Shown: piece by piece, positions 1 to 6,941 of the stretch | Layout: every line of letters begins with the position of its first letter | Position numbering within the stretch: the stretch's first letter is position 1 | Origin: Oscillospiraceae bacterium | Lineage (GTDB): Bacteria > Bacillota > Clostridia > Oscillospirales > Ruminococcaceae | Reading direction: 5' to 3' | Length of the DNA: 48,919 nt | NCBI GenBank assembly: GCA_017472735.1 | Contig: JAFUOD010000004.1 | Coordinates: forward strand, 1-48,919 | Made by a program: the position numbers and the translations under genes | Notes under the pieces: generated by a model | The model's input: the letters and a program-made list of their open reading frames with translations, nothing else | Database searches by the model: none | Told to the model about the DNA's origin: nothing

Positions 1-88
1 TGTTCCCATGCCGAACACAGAAGTTAAGCTCATTCACGCCTACGATACTTGGCTGGCGACGGCCCGGGAAAATTGGTGTTGCCGACAC
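1..88 (+). rRNA. rrf: 5S ribosomal RNA, 3' part
   Basis: The window opens inside a 5S rRNA. The conserved loop text CCGAACACAGAAGTTAAG is at about 11-28, and the usual 3' half follows, ending in a helix strand near 78-88. About 25-30 nucleotides of the 5' end lie before the window, so the partner strand of the terminal helix is not visible. The gene is followed within a few bases by tRNA-Lys, the normal arrangement at the end of an rRNA operon. The exact 3' end is uncertain by a few bases. Confidence 0.9.
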
Positions 89-92
89 TTAT

Positions 93-168
93 GCACCATT
101 AGCTCAGTTGGTAGAGCAACTGACTCTTAATCAGTGGGTCCTGGGTTCGAGTCCCCGATGGTGCACCA
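93..168 (+). tRNA. tRNA-Lys (CTT)
   Basis: Complete 76-nt cloverleaf. The acceptor stem GCACCAT pairs with ATGGTGC, the anticodon stem ACTGA/TCAGT encloses loop CTCTTAA with anticodon CTT, a GGTTCGAGTCC T-arm is present and the CCA end is encoded. It follows the 5S gene directly and was probably processed from the same precursor. Confidence 0.95.
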
Positions 169-171
169 ATT

Positions 172-246
172 GGCCCGTTGGTCAAGCGGCTAAGACACCG
201 GCCTCTCACGCCGGTAACGCGAGTTCGATTCTCGCACGGGTCACCA
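172..246 (+). tRNA. tRNA-Glu (CTC)
   Basis: 75-nt cloverleaf with acceptor GGCCCGT pairing ACGGGTC (one G-T pair), anticodon stem CCGGC/GCCGG, loop CTCTCAC with anticodon CTC, a T-arm with GTTCGATTC and an encoded CCA. It lies three bases after tRNA-Lys. Confidence 0.93.
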
Positions 247-274
247 TATGCCACTTACCGCGGGATAACTTGAT

Positions 275-306
275 TGAGCTTTCCGCGGGAGGCTCATTTT
301 TCTTTT
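275..306 (+). terminator. Terminator inside the tRNA cluster
   Basis: TGAGCTTTCC pairs with GGAGGCTCA around a GCG loop (one bulge, one G-T), followed by TTTTTCTTTT. The T-run ends exactly one base before tRNA-Met. It would end the 5S/tRNA-Lys/tRNA-Glu transcript. Confidence 0.65.
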
Positions 307-383
307 GGGCCAATAGCTCAGTTGGTTAGAGCAACCGGCTCATAACCGGTCGGTCCGGGGTTCGAGTCCCTGTTGGCCCACCA
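307..383 (+). tRNA. tRNA-Met (CAT)
   Basis: 77-nt cloverleaf. Acceptor GGGCCAA pairs with TTGGCCC, anticodon stem ACCGG/CCGGT holds loop CTCATAA with anticodon CAT, the T-arm reads GGGGTTCGAGTCCC and CCA is encoded. The first acceptor pair is a normal G-C, unlike many initiator tRNAs, so this is more likely the elongator. A CAT tRNA modified to read isoleucine ATA codons cannot be excluded from sequence alone. Confidence 0.93.
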
Positions 384-394
384 ATTTAATATTT

Positions 395-470
395 AGGGGT
401 ATAGTTCAGCTGGTAGAGCAGCAGTCTCCAAAACTGTTTGTCGAGGGTTCAAATCCTTCTGCCCCTGCCA
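395..470 (+). tRNA. tRNA-Trp (CCA)
   Basis: 76-nt cloverleaf. Acceptor AGGGGTA pairs with TGCCCCT (one T-G pair), anticodon stem GCAGT/ACTGT holds loop CTCCAAA with anticodon CCA, the T-arm reads GGGTTCAAATCC and the 3' CCA is encoded. Confidence 0.95.
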
Positions 471-498
471 TCAAATGGCTACAAAAAAGATATAGCCA

Positions 499-538
499 CA
501 GAAAAGTTCTGATTTTATCAGGGCTTTTTCTGTTTTTA
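499..538 (+). terminator. Terminator after the tRNA cluster
   Basis: CAGAAAAGTTCTGA pairs with TCAGGGCTTTTTCTG (several G-T pairs) around a short AT loop, then TTTTTA. It closes the tRNA-Met/tRNA-Trp unit. Between here and the sigma gene the only other recognisable signal is the promoter at 650-678. Confidence 0.75.
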
Positions 539-649
539 TAAGCGAAATTTTAGTTGTCGGGTTGAATATACAAAAAAGATGTTTTTCTCAAGCCAGACTT
601 GAACTCTCACAAAAAGCAGTATGTGTTACCACGGTATTTTCTATAGAAA

Positions 650-678
650 TTACAATAAATCTAAAAATATGATATAAT
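650..678 (+). promoter_or_regulatory. Promoter of the sigma-factor gene
   Basis: TTACAA, a 17-bp spacer and TATAAT, about 85 bp before the chosen start codon. This is the best sigma-A-type site in the gap. Confidence 0.6.
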
Positions 679-761
679 AAAACTTCATAAACCATCTTAA
701 CCGTTTTATCTTTCCAACGACTATATGTATGAAGGCGCCTGAAATGGAAATGGAGAAACAA

Positions 762-2336
762 ATGGATAGTATAAAACTTGAAAAAATGATAACGGAGAAT
801 ATGAAGTCGATCTTCGGCTTTGCTCTAACAAGGCTTGGCAATGTAAACGATGCCGAGTATCTTGCAAGCGATATCCTCTATGAGATCATAAGATCTGCAA
901 AAAACCTAAAAGATGAAGAACGCTTTTACGGCTTTATGTGGAAAATTGCAGAGAATGTCTATGTGGACTTTCTTCGCAAGAGATCTAAAATCGCAAATCG
1001 AACTACAGAACTTGACGAAAATATCGCCGACGAAACTGAGTCCGCTTTAGAAAAAATCATCAAAAAAGAAGATCTAAATCTGCTTCGCAGAGAACTGTCC
1101 TTATTATCAAAGCAATACCGCGATGCAACAGTTTTATACTACATTGAAAACCTCTCCTGCTCCGAAGTAGCAAAAAAATTGCAGATCAGCACGGAAATGG
1201 TGAAATACTATTTGTTCCGTGCACGAAAAATTATCAGAGAGGGTATGAACATGGAAAGATTATACGGAGAAAAAAGCTATCGCCCTAATATCTTTGAAAT
1301 TGATTTTTGGGGAACCAAAGCGGGAGATGGCTGCGAATATCGCGATTTTCAAAAACGAAAGATTAAAGGAAACATTTTGCTTGCGGCATATTACAGTCCT
1401 GTAACAATTCAAGAGATCAGCATTGAACTTGGTGTTGCTCTTCCTTATCTTGAAGACGAGATCAAACTGCTCATTGACCGACAGTATCTTGTCTGCGACA
1501 ACGGAAGGTATCTGACGAACATCCCTATCTTCACACTTGATTGCACGAAAACCATTGACGGAAAGATGAAAGAACTTACCAAGGCTACTGCTGAGAGGTT
1601 TATCTCAGTGGCAGATGAATTTGAGGCATGTTTCGGAGAACGCTTTTCTAATGAAAATCTTGCTCGTTGGCAAAAGATTCTCTTGTGTCTTCATTGGTCT
1701 CTGATTGATACCGAAAACGATTTGTCGACGAACCACGGAGAGTTGCCTAATGATGGTCCTTACTCTCTTGTAAACGGTGGCGGAGGAAGCGGAATTATTT
1801 GGGGCAGGAGTACAGAGAATGTTGTAGGTGATAAACTTCCAAGTGGAATCCAAGGTATTTATAACGGTGCCCCCTCTGGTGATAGTCGTGGTAGCGTGGT
1901 TGCAATGAATTTTAGACAAACACTAAATGCACAGCACTTTGAAGGACAAATGACTGATCCTATAGTTTGCACAGCGGTTGATTGCTTTGATTATTTGCCA
2001 AATGATTGGAAAGAACGTCTTACTAAGCTCGGATACACTTATAACGGAAAAGCGAATTTTGCCGTGTGGACAGCTGAAGAATACGATAAGCTTCGTGAGA
2101 TTCTAAGCGAATGCACTTCTATTGTATCAGAACTAAATCGCAAAACTTCTGAAATTTCCGCAAATGTAACAGCAGATCTTGCTCCTACACATATTCGCAA
2201 AACAGCTGAGTATGTTGGTGCATTTGTTTACCGATTTAATTCTATTGAAAACTTGGTAAATACCTTGTTTGATATAGGTTGGCTAAAAGTTACCAACGAC
2301 AAAGAAAAACCTGCTATTTGTGTTGTAAAAAGTTAA
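762..2336 (+). CDS. Sigma-70-family RNA polymerase sigma factor with long C-terminal extension
   Basis: 524 aa from the ATG at 762, chosen because GGAGA lies six bases upstream; in-frame ATGs at 729, 744 and 750 have poorer sites. Residues about 10-85 resemble sigma region 2 (ending near VDFLRKRSK). Residues about 105-160 resemble region 4, with the helix-turn-helix text LSCSEVAKKLQISTEMVKYY. ECF-type factors usually end there, near 170-200 aa. This one continues for about 360 residues. The first part of the extension, about 200-250, looks like a winged helix (AAYYSPVTIQEISIELGVAL); the rest is soluble with no membrane segment, including a Gly-rich stretch (GGGGSG) near 345. No anti-sigma gene is adjacent, so the extension may hold the regulatory function (inference). 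Similar long sigma-like proteins occur in Clostridia; their targets are not known to me. Confidence 0.8.
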   Translation: MDSIKLEKMITENMKSIFGFALTRLGNVNDAEYLASDILYEIIRSAKNLKDEERFYGFMWKIAENVYVDFLRKRSKIANRTTELDENIADETESALEKIIKKEDLNLLRRELSLLSKQYRDATVLYYIENLSCSEVAKKLQISTEMVKYYLFRARKIIREGMNMERLYGEKSYRPNIFEIDFWGTKAGDGCEYRDFQKRKIKGNILLAAYYSPVTIQEISIELGVALPYLEDEIKLLIDRQYLVCDNGRYLTNIPIFTLDCTKTIDGKMKELTKATAERFISVADEFEACFGERFSNENLARWQKILLCLHWSLIDTENDLSTNHGELPNDGPYSLVNGGGGSGIIWGRSTENVVGDKLPSGIQGIYNGAPSGDSRGSVVAMNFRQTLNAQHFEGQMTDPIVCTAVDCFDYLPNDWKERLTKLGYTYNGKANFAVWTAEEYDKLREILSECTSIVSELNRKTSEISANVTADLAPTHIRKTAEYVGAFVYRFNSIENLVNTLFDIGWLKVTNDKEKPAICVVKS

Positions 2337-2450
2337 AAACGCATGCTTGTCTCAAAACGAAAATCATCCGCGTTATGTATAATTTTTTATGTGAGAGTTT
2401 GAATTCATACGCAAAAACGGCAAATATATCTTTTTTGTAGCCCATTGCCA

Positions 2451-2496
2451 AAAAGAAACGACAATTTTCGATAAGAAGATTGTCGTTTCTTTTTGT
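2451..2496 (+). terminator. Terminator of the sigma-factor gene
   Basis: AAAGAAACGACAAT pairs perfectly with ATTGTCGTTTCTTT (14 bp) around a 13-nt loop that can extend the stem, followed by a T-rich run. Confidence 0.75.
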
Positions 2497-2592
2497 TCTT
2501 TTCACTATTCTTTCTTCGTTCTTCACTCTTCTTTCAAATTGTCGTTCCCAGATAAAAGAGAAGAGAATCGGTAGCTTTGCTTTCGCAAAGCA

Positions 2593-2621
2593 TTGAATTA
2601 TATAACAAATTGTGGTATAAT
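2593..2621 (+). promoter_or_regulatory. Promoter of the four-helix-bundle/GNAT pair
   Basis: TTGAAT, a 17-bp spacer and TATAAT preceded by TGG, an extended -10 element. It lies 21 bp before the pseudogene start and is intact although that gene is broken, so it probably still serves the acetyltransferase. Confidence 0.65.
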
Positions 2622-2642
2622 GCCGAGCAGAGGAGAAAACAA

Positions 2643-2991
2643 ATGAACAGTCCATTACTTGATAAATCTCTCGACTTCGCGACACAAATCGTACTATTTT
2701 ACGAGGAGTTTTCAAAAACGAAAAAAGATACAACGATTGCAAAACAATTACTCCGTTCCGCAACAAGCATGGGTGCAAACATAAACGAAGCCATATACGG
2801 TAACAGCAAAGCAGATTTTATTTCATAACTTCATATTTCCCTAAAAGAAACGGGCGAAAGCATTTATTGGTTAAAACTTTTGAAAAACACAAAACTTATG
2901 AATTATAATTTTGACGCCTTGCTCTCTTGCAGAAGAAATAAAAAGAATGCTTATTGCTTCACTTAATACCGCAAAGGAGAAAACGAAATGA
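2643..2991 (+). pseudogene. Four-helix-bundle protein (23S rRNA-IVS-type), disrupted
   Basis: The start is the ATG at 2643 with AGGAG seven bases upstream. The first 61 codons (MNSPLLDKS... to KADFIS) match the four-helix-bundle family, also called S23 or 23S rRNA intervening-sequence protein, including the SMGANINEAIYG segment (usually ANIAEA). A TAA at 2826-2828 interrupts the reading frame where the family normally has a lysine. The text then continues in frame as LHISLKETGESIYWLKLL, which is typical of the family. Near 2928 the frame shifts, after which AEEIKRMLIASLNTAKEKTK completes a normal C-terminus and stops at 2989-2991. One stop plus one frameshift indicate a recently decayed gene of about 115 codons. 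Its stop overlaps the next gene's start (ATGA), so the two were translationally coupled. The family's role is not established. Confidence 0.85.
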
Positions 2992-3380
2992 TTTACGAAT
3001 TCAACCAAACCGTATCAGTGAACACCTTATCTGATTTGCGTGAATCTGTAGGTTGGAGCAGAATGGAAAATGAGTATAAAAGCCCTTTGATGACTTCCTA
3101 TTATCATATCGCTGCTTATGACAAAGATGAATTGGTTGGATATATTGATTGTGTGTCAAACGGTGTTACAGATGCCTATATTCAAGATTTGATGGTTCAT
3201 CCGGATTATCAAGGCAAAGGCATTGGTACTGATTTGATGAATAAGATGATTGGGTATCTAAAAGAAAAACGTATATATATGATTTCCGTTGTTTTTGAAG
3301 AAAGGTTGAAACCATTCTACGAAAAGTTTGGGTTTTATAATATGCTTTGCGGACAAATGGAGACATATAGCAGTAATTAA
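2988..3380 (+). CDS. GNAT-family N-acetyltransferase
   Basis: 130 aa, the size of a minimal GNAT domain. The acetyl-CoA loop is recognisable as DLMVHPDYQGKGIGTDLM (Q-x-x-G-x-G) near residues 67-84. The C-terminal FYEKFGFY at about 109-116 is the usual beta-alpha closing motif. The substrate cannot be read from sequence. The start codon overlaps the stop of the four-helix-bundle pseudogene, with GGAGA just upstream, so it was the second gene of a two-gene unit. Confidence 0.88.
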   Translation: MIYEFNQTVSVNTLSDLRESVGWSRMENEYKSPLMTSYYHIAAYDKDELVGYIDCVSNGVTDAYIQDLMVHPDYQGKGIGTDLMNKMIGYLKEKRIYMISVVFEERLKPFYEKFGFYNMLCGQMETYSSN

Positions 3381-3442
3381 GAACCGTAATAATTAAACCA
3401 TAAACGCAAAATTGTTCAAATATCTATTTCATAGCTCACGCA

Positions 3443-3474
3443 AAAGCACGTCTTATATTCGGCGTGCTTTTTCT
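3443..3474 (+). terminator. Terminator of the GNAT gene
   Basis: AAAGCACGTC pairs with GGCGTGCTTT (one G-T) around an 8-nt loop, followed by TTC. It precedes a second, bidirectional terminator at 3502-3535. Confidence 0.65.
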
Positions 3475-3501
3475 ATATTTTCGAGAAACTTCGTTTCAAT
3501 C

Positions 3502-3535
3502 AAAAAACGGTATAGCGCAAAGCTATACCGTTTTT
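3502..3535. terminator. Bidirectional terminator between convergent genes
   Basis: CGGTATAGC/GCTATACCG is a perfect 9-bp stem with loop GCAAA, flanked by AAAAAA on the left and TTTTT on the right, so it works in both directions. It separates the plus-strand acetyltransferase from the minus-strand GH43 gene. Confidence 0.85.
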
Positions 3536-3544
3536 AAGTTTTGG

Positions 3545-5347
3545 TTATTTAGGTTCAACGTTAACCACGATCTTAACGCTTTCCTTGCCAATAGGCAAAT
3601 CCTGCTCATGTGTCATGTAAAGCAACGGCGAGCCGTCCTTTAAGAAGTGCACACGTCTTATGCCGGGCTTAATGCCTGTGCGCTGGCTGGTGTTGTTTCC
3701 GTGATAGGTGATGTAGGTATCGCCGTATTCATCAACAAAGAACGCGTTGTGTCCGGGGCCGTATTCTCCTTCAACAAAGTTCGAGGCAAGTGCGGGTGCA
3801 GACCATGCAGTCCAATTTGAAACATCGCAAAGGTCATCGTTTACGTTGCCTTCAAGAATACCAACTGCATACATTTGACCTCTTGCGTCACCGCCCGAAT
3901 AAGCCAAATATACCTTTTCATCGGTCACAATTGCATAGGGTCCTTCGTTGTTGTCGGTTCCCGTGTTGTGCTCCCAGCCGTAATAAGGTCTTGTTAAAAG
4001 CACAGGGTAGGTCAAAAGCTTTCTCGGGTTATCGGGATCCATTTCAGCTATCATCAGCATCGAACCGCTGTCGGTTCCTGCCCATGTTCTGAACGACCAA
4101 ACAGCATAGCTTTTGCCGCCTGCCTCAAAATAAGTCATATCAAGCGTAATGCCGTTCTTGTTATCGCCCAAAGGGTTAACGCCAAGATATCTTTCATCGG
4201 GCATAACAACTCTTACGGGTGCGCTCCAATCCTCTTTATTCAAGGGGTCGCCGCCATCGCTAAGGGTCATAATGTGGCACTGAGGGTCAAAGCCGTCTCC
4301 AATGGTCAATGCGCAGAAAATGCGAAGCTTACCGCCCACAATGTGGAACTCGGGTGCCCAGAATGTTTTCTTAAAAACAGTATCTGCTGCTTCAAGAATA
4401 ACTTTGCGTCTTACACCCGGCTCAAACAAAGCTTCGGGCGTGTCAGCCTCTCTTACTTCAAACGAGGTATTTCCGTTTGCGTCGTTGGTTGCAATAAAGT
4501 AATACTTATTATTATAGTATGTAATAACAGGGTCGGCCCAAGGGTGGTCTTCAACAGGGAAGGGGAAGCGTCTTACAGCAATTTCGCCCTTGACTGTATA
4601 TTTGCCGGCCTTGCTAAAGTCGATGCCGTCTAAATCCCAGTTAACATGTTTGTCGTGTGTAGAACCGTCGGTATAATTAACAGTTACCTTCAAATTCTCA
4701 AGCTCTTCTTTGCTACTCACAGTCACAGACTTAGGAACATCAACCGATTCAAATTCAACAGTAACATTGTTTGCCAAAAGCTTGCTTGCAATCTCTTCGC
4801 TTACAGCAATTGCAACTGCGTTTTCCGAGTAGTCCAATCCCTCGGGTGAAATAACAACCGAAGTTTCGTCGCACTTCATCTTTTCACCTAAAGTAAGTCT
4901 CGAGTCGCCTGCTTCAAGCTCGGTAAAGGTTATAAAGTCCTTTGTAGCCCAACGAACATACTTGCCCGTATCTCTTTCAGGATAATTACCGTCAGCAAGC
5001 TTTGTTCTTTTTGTTTCGCTTGCGGTAATTATGTATTCATCGCCCAAACGGTACATCTCAATGTTATGAAGTCCTTTTGATACAATACCGTTATCCTCGT
5101 TGAATTCGCACTTTGCAAACAGCTTGCCATAGTTAAGGTAAAGTGTTTCAAAACTCTTTCCCGAATCATTTGTAACTGCAAAATGCACACTCTGTCCCAA
5201 AAATGCCGAATATTCGTCTGTGGGATTGCGTGTATATGCAACTACCCAGCAGTCGGTTGCTGTCAATTCTTCTATTTTGCTTTTTGTGCATGCCGAGGCG
5301 CCAAAAAGCATGGTAGTACACAAGATCATAGCCATAATTCTTTTCAT
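3545..5347 (-). CDS. GH43-type glycoside hydrolase lipoprotein
   Basis: 600 aa with SD AAAGGAG eight bases before ATG. The signal peptide ends in a lipobox (FGASAC, lipidated Cys20), so the enzyme is anchored outside the membrane. Residues about 30-165 look like part of another five-bladed propeller (VHFAVTNDSG, WATKDFITF). About 200-258 is a bacterial Ig-like domain of the NYTDGSTHDKHVNW type. About 262-595 is the GH43 propeller. The expected acidic triad is visible: Asp272 in HPWADP (base), Asp403 in TLDMTYF (pKa modulator) and Glu468 in NNEGPY (acid). GH43 members act on arabinan, arabinoxylan or xylosides; the exact substrate cannot be assigned. It is transcribed alone, divergently from the SPFH operon. 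A 19-bp palindrome lies in its leader. Confidence 0.85.
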   Translation of the reverse strand: MKRIMAMILCTTMLFGASACTKSKIEELTATDCWVVAYTRNPTDEYSAFLGQSVHFAVTNDSGKSFETLYLNYGKLFAKCEFNEDNGIVSKGLHNIEMYRLGDEYIITASETKRTKLADGNYPERDTGKYVRWATKDFITFTELEAGDSRLTLGEKMKCDETSVVISPEGLDYSENAVAIAVSEEIASKLLANNVTVEFESVDVPKSVTVSSKEELENLKVTVNYTDGSTHDKHVNWDLDGIDFSKAGKYTVKGEIAVRRFPFPVEDHPWADPVITYYNNKYYFIATNDANGNTSFEVREADTPEALFEPGVRRKVILEAADTVFKKTFWAPEFHIVGGKLRIFCALTIGDGFDPQCHIMTLSDGGDPLNKEDWSAPVRVVMPDERYLGVNPLGDNKNGITLDMTYFEAGGKSYAVWSFRTWAGTDSGSMLMIAEMDPDNPRKLLTYPVLLTRPYYGWEHNTGTDNNEGPYAIVTDEKVYLAYSGGDARGQMYAVGILEGNVNDDLCDVSNWTAWSAPALASNFVEGEYGPGHNAFFVDEYGDTYITYHGNNTSQRTGIKPGIRRVHFLKDGSPLLYMTHEQDLPIGKESVKIVVNVEPK

Positions 5348-5370
5348 TTAGTGCTCCTTTCAAATAATGA

Positions 5371-5389
5371 ATTCAAATATAATTTGAAT
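5371..5389. promoter_or_regulatory. Palindrome in the GH43 gene leader, candidate operator
   Basis: ATTCAAAT-ATA-ATTTGAAT is a perfect 8-bp inverted repeat between the -10 box (5396-5401) and the Shine-Dalgarno site of the minus-strand GH43 gene. Its position just downstream of the start of transcription is where a repressor would block. The binding protein is unknown. Confidence 0.45.
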
Positions 5390-5395
5390 GTTATT

Positions 5396-5424
5396 ATTTT
5401 ACACCAAAAACACATAAAACACAA
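5396..5424 (-). promoter_or_regulatory. Promoter of the GH43 gene
   Basis: On the minus strand TTGTGT, a 17-bp spacer and TAAAAT, about 50 bp before the start codon. The -35 box is weak. Confidence 0.45.
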
Positions 5425-5540
5425 TAGCATATAACAAGATGTATCATCAGATTTGTTGATATATTCTAATATATTATTCTTAGCTGATTTGAACAGCCAA
5501 GAATTCATAATATTTTAACACTTCAAAGCGTCATAGCGTG

Positions 5541-5570
5541 TTGACACAAATGCTTTAAATGTTGTAAACT
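5541..5570 (+). promoter_or_regulatory. Promoter of the SPFH-fucose gene run
   Basis: A consensus TTGACA, an 18-bp spacer and TAAACT, about 60 bp before the SPFH start. The -10 region TGTAAACTATA is identical over 11 bases to that of the dockerin-transglutaminase promoter at 13359-13387. Confidence 0.65.
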
Positions 5571-5630
5571 ATACTTGTAAAAATATTGCCTTAAAAGGCA
5601 TATAGTTTTTTAAAAAAAGGAGTTTTGTTT

Positions 5631-6929
5631 ATGGGACTTATTAAAGCAGCTATCGGAGCACTTGGCGGTACTTTGGCAGATCAGTGGAAAGAATTCTTTT
5701 ATTGCGATGCATTGCCAAGCGATGTTTTGGTTAAAAAAGGACAGAAGCAGGTAAGCGGACGATCTTCGAACACAAAAGGACACGATAACGTGATCTCTAA
5801 CGGTTCGGGCATTGCAGTTGCCGACGGTCAGTGCATGATTATTGTTGAGCAAGGCAAAATTGTTGAAGTTTGCGCTGAACCCGGCGAATTTACATATGAC
5901 ACATCGAGCGAACCTTCAATTTTTGCAGGTTCTTTGGGCAAAAGTATTATTGATACGTTCAAAACGATCGGCAAGCGTTTTACTTATGGCGGAGATACAG
6001 GCAAGGATCAAAGAGTTTATTACTTCAACACCAAAGAGCTTATTGACAATAAGTTCGGCACCCCCAATCCCATTCCTTTCCGCGTGGTAGATACAAAGAT
6101 CGGCCTCGATATCGACGTTTCCGTTCGTTGCTCGGGTATTTATTCTTATAAGATCGCCAACCCTCTTTTGTTCTATACAAATGTTTGCGGCAATATCGAA
6201 AGAGAATACACCCGTGACGAGATCGACAACCAGTTAAAGACCGAATTTATCTCGGCACTTCAGCCTGCATTCGGCAGACTTTCCGAGCTTGAGCTTCGCC
6301 CTAACCAGATAGTAGCTCACAATACTGATTTGGAAAATGCAATGAACGAAGCACTCTCCAAAAAGTGGGGCGAGCTTCGCGGACTTCAGGTCGTTTCGGT
6401 TGCACTCGGTTCTGTAACTCTCCCTCAGGAGGATCAGGAGCTTATCAAACAGGCACAGCGTACAGCTATCATGCGTGATCCCACCATGGCAGCAGCAACA
6501 CTTGTCGGCGCACAGGCAGACGCTATGAAGGCTGCAGCCTCTAACGAGGGCGGTGCAATGGCAGGCTTTATGGGCTTCGGCATGGCTCAGCAGGCAGGAG
6601 GAGCAAGCGCTCAGAATCTGTTTGCAATGGGTCAACAGGCTCAGCAGGAAGCACCTGCAAAGACAGGTTGGAAATGTGCATGCGGCGCAGTTGCACAGGG
6701 CAATTTCTGCCCCGAATGCGGCGCAAAAAAGCCCGCAGAAAACGGCTGGACCTGCACCTGCGGAACATTGAATAAAGGCAAATTCTGCTTTAATTGCGGT
6801 GCTAAAAAGCCTGCTGGCGTACCTCAATATAAATGCGACAAGTGCGGCTGTGAACCCGCTGACCCCACTAAAGCGCCTAAATTCTGCCCCGAATGCGGCG
6901 ATCCTTTTAACGAGGACGACGTTAAGTAA
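5631..6929 (+). CDS. SPFH-domain protein with C-terminal zinc ribbons (YdjI-like)
   Basis: 432 aa from the ATG at 5631 with AAAGGAG eight bases upstream; an in-frame TTG at 5625 lies too close to that site. Residues about 25-285 form an SPFH (stomatin/prohibitin) domain of the type annotated as virion core protein-like. There is no transmembrane segment. Residues 300-345 are an Ala/Gly/Gln/Met-rich linker. Three short zinc ribbons follow, at about 347-364 (WKCACG...CPECG), 373-390 (WTCTCG...CFNCG) and 400-422 (YKCDKCG...CPECG). In Bacillus subtilis the SPFH protein YdjI is encoded with YdjG, YdjH and a PspA-type protein and acts in envelope stress; here only the SPFH, YdjG-like and YdjH-like members are present. 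The next gene begins 12 bp downstream. Confidence 0.82.
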   Translation: MGLIKAAIGALGGTLADQWKEFFYCDALPSDVLVKKGQKQVSGRSSNTKGHDNVISNGSGIAVADGQCMIIVEQGKIVEVCAEPGEFTYDTSSEPSIFAGSLGKSIIDTFKTIGKRFTYGGDTGKDQRVYYFNTKELIDNKFGTPNPIPFRVVDTKIGLDIDVSVRCSGIYSYKIANPLLFYTNVCGNIEREYTRDEIDNQLKTEFISALQPAFGRLSELELRPNQIVAHNTDLENAMNEALSKKWGELRGLQVVSVALGSVTLPQEDQELIKQAQRTAIMRDPTMAAATLVGAQADAMKAAASNEGGAMAGFMGFGMAQQAGGASAQNLFAMGQQAQQEAPAKTGWKCACGAVAQGNFCPECGAKKPAENGWTCTCGTLNKGKFCFNCGAKKPAGVPQYKCDKCGCEPADPTKAPKFCPECGDPFNEDDVK

Positions 6930-6941
6930 GGAGGTCAATGA

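Noticed and set aside
598-625. A T-arm-like GTTCAAGTC text in the gap before the sigma gene, suggesting a tRNA remnant.
   Set aside because: No acceptor or anticodon stem can be formed around it on the minus strand.
2314-2778. A 154-codon minus-strand frame covering the terminator and the four-helix-bundle start.
   Set aside because: It crosses a clear terminator and promoter of the plus strand and has no recognisable family content.
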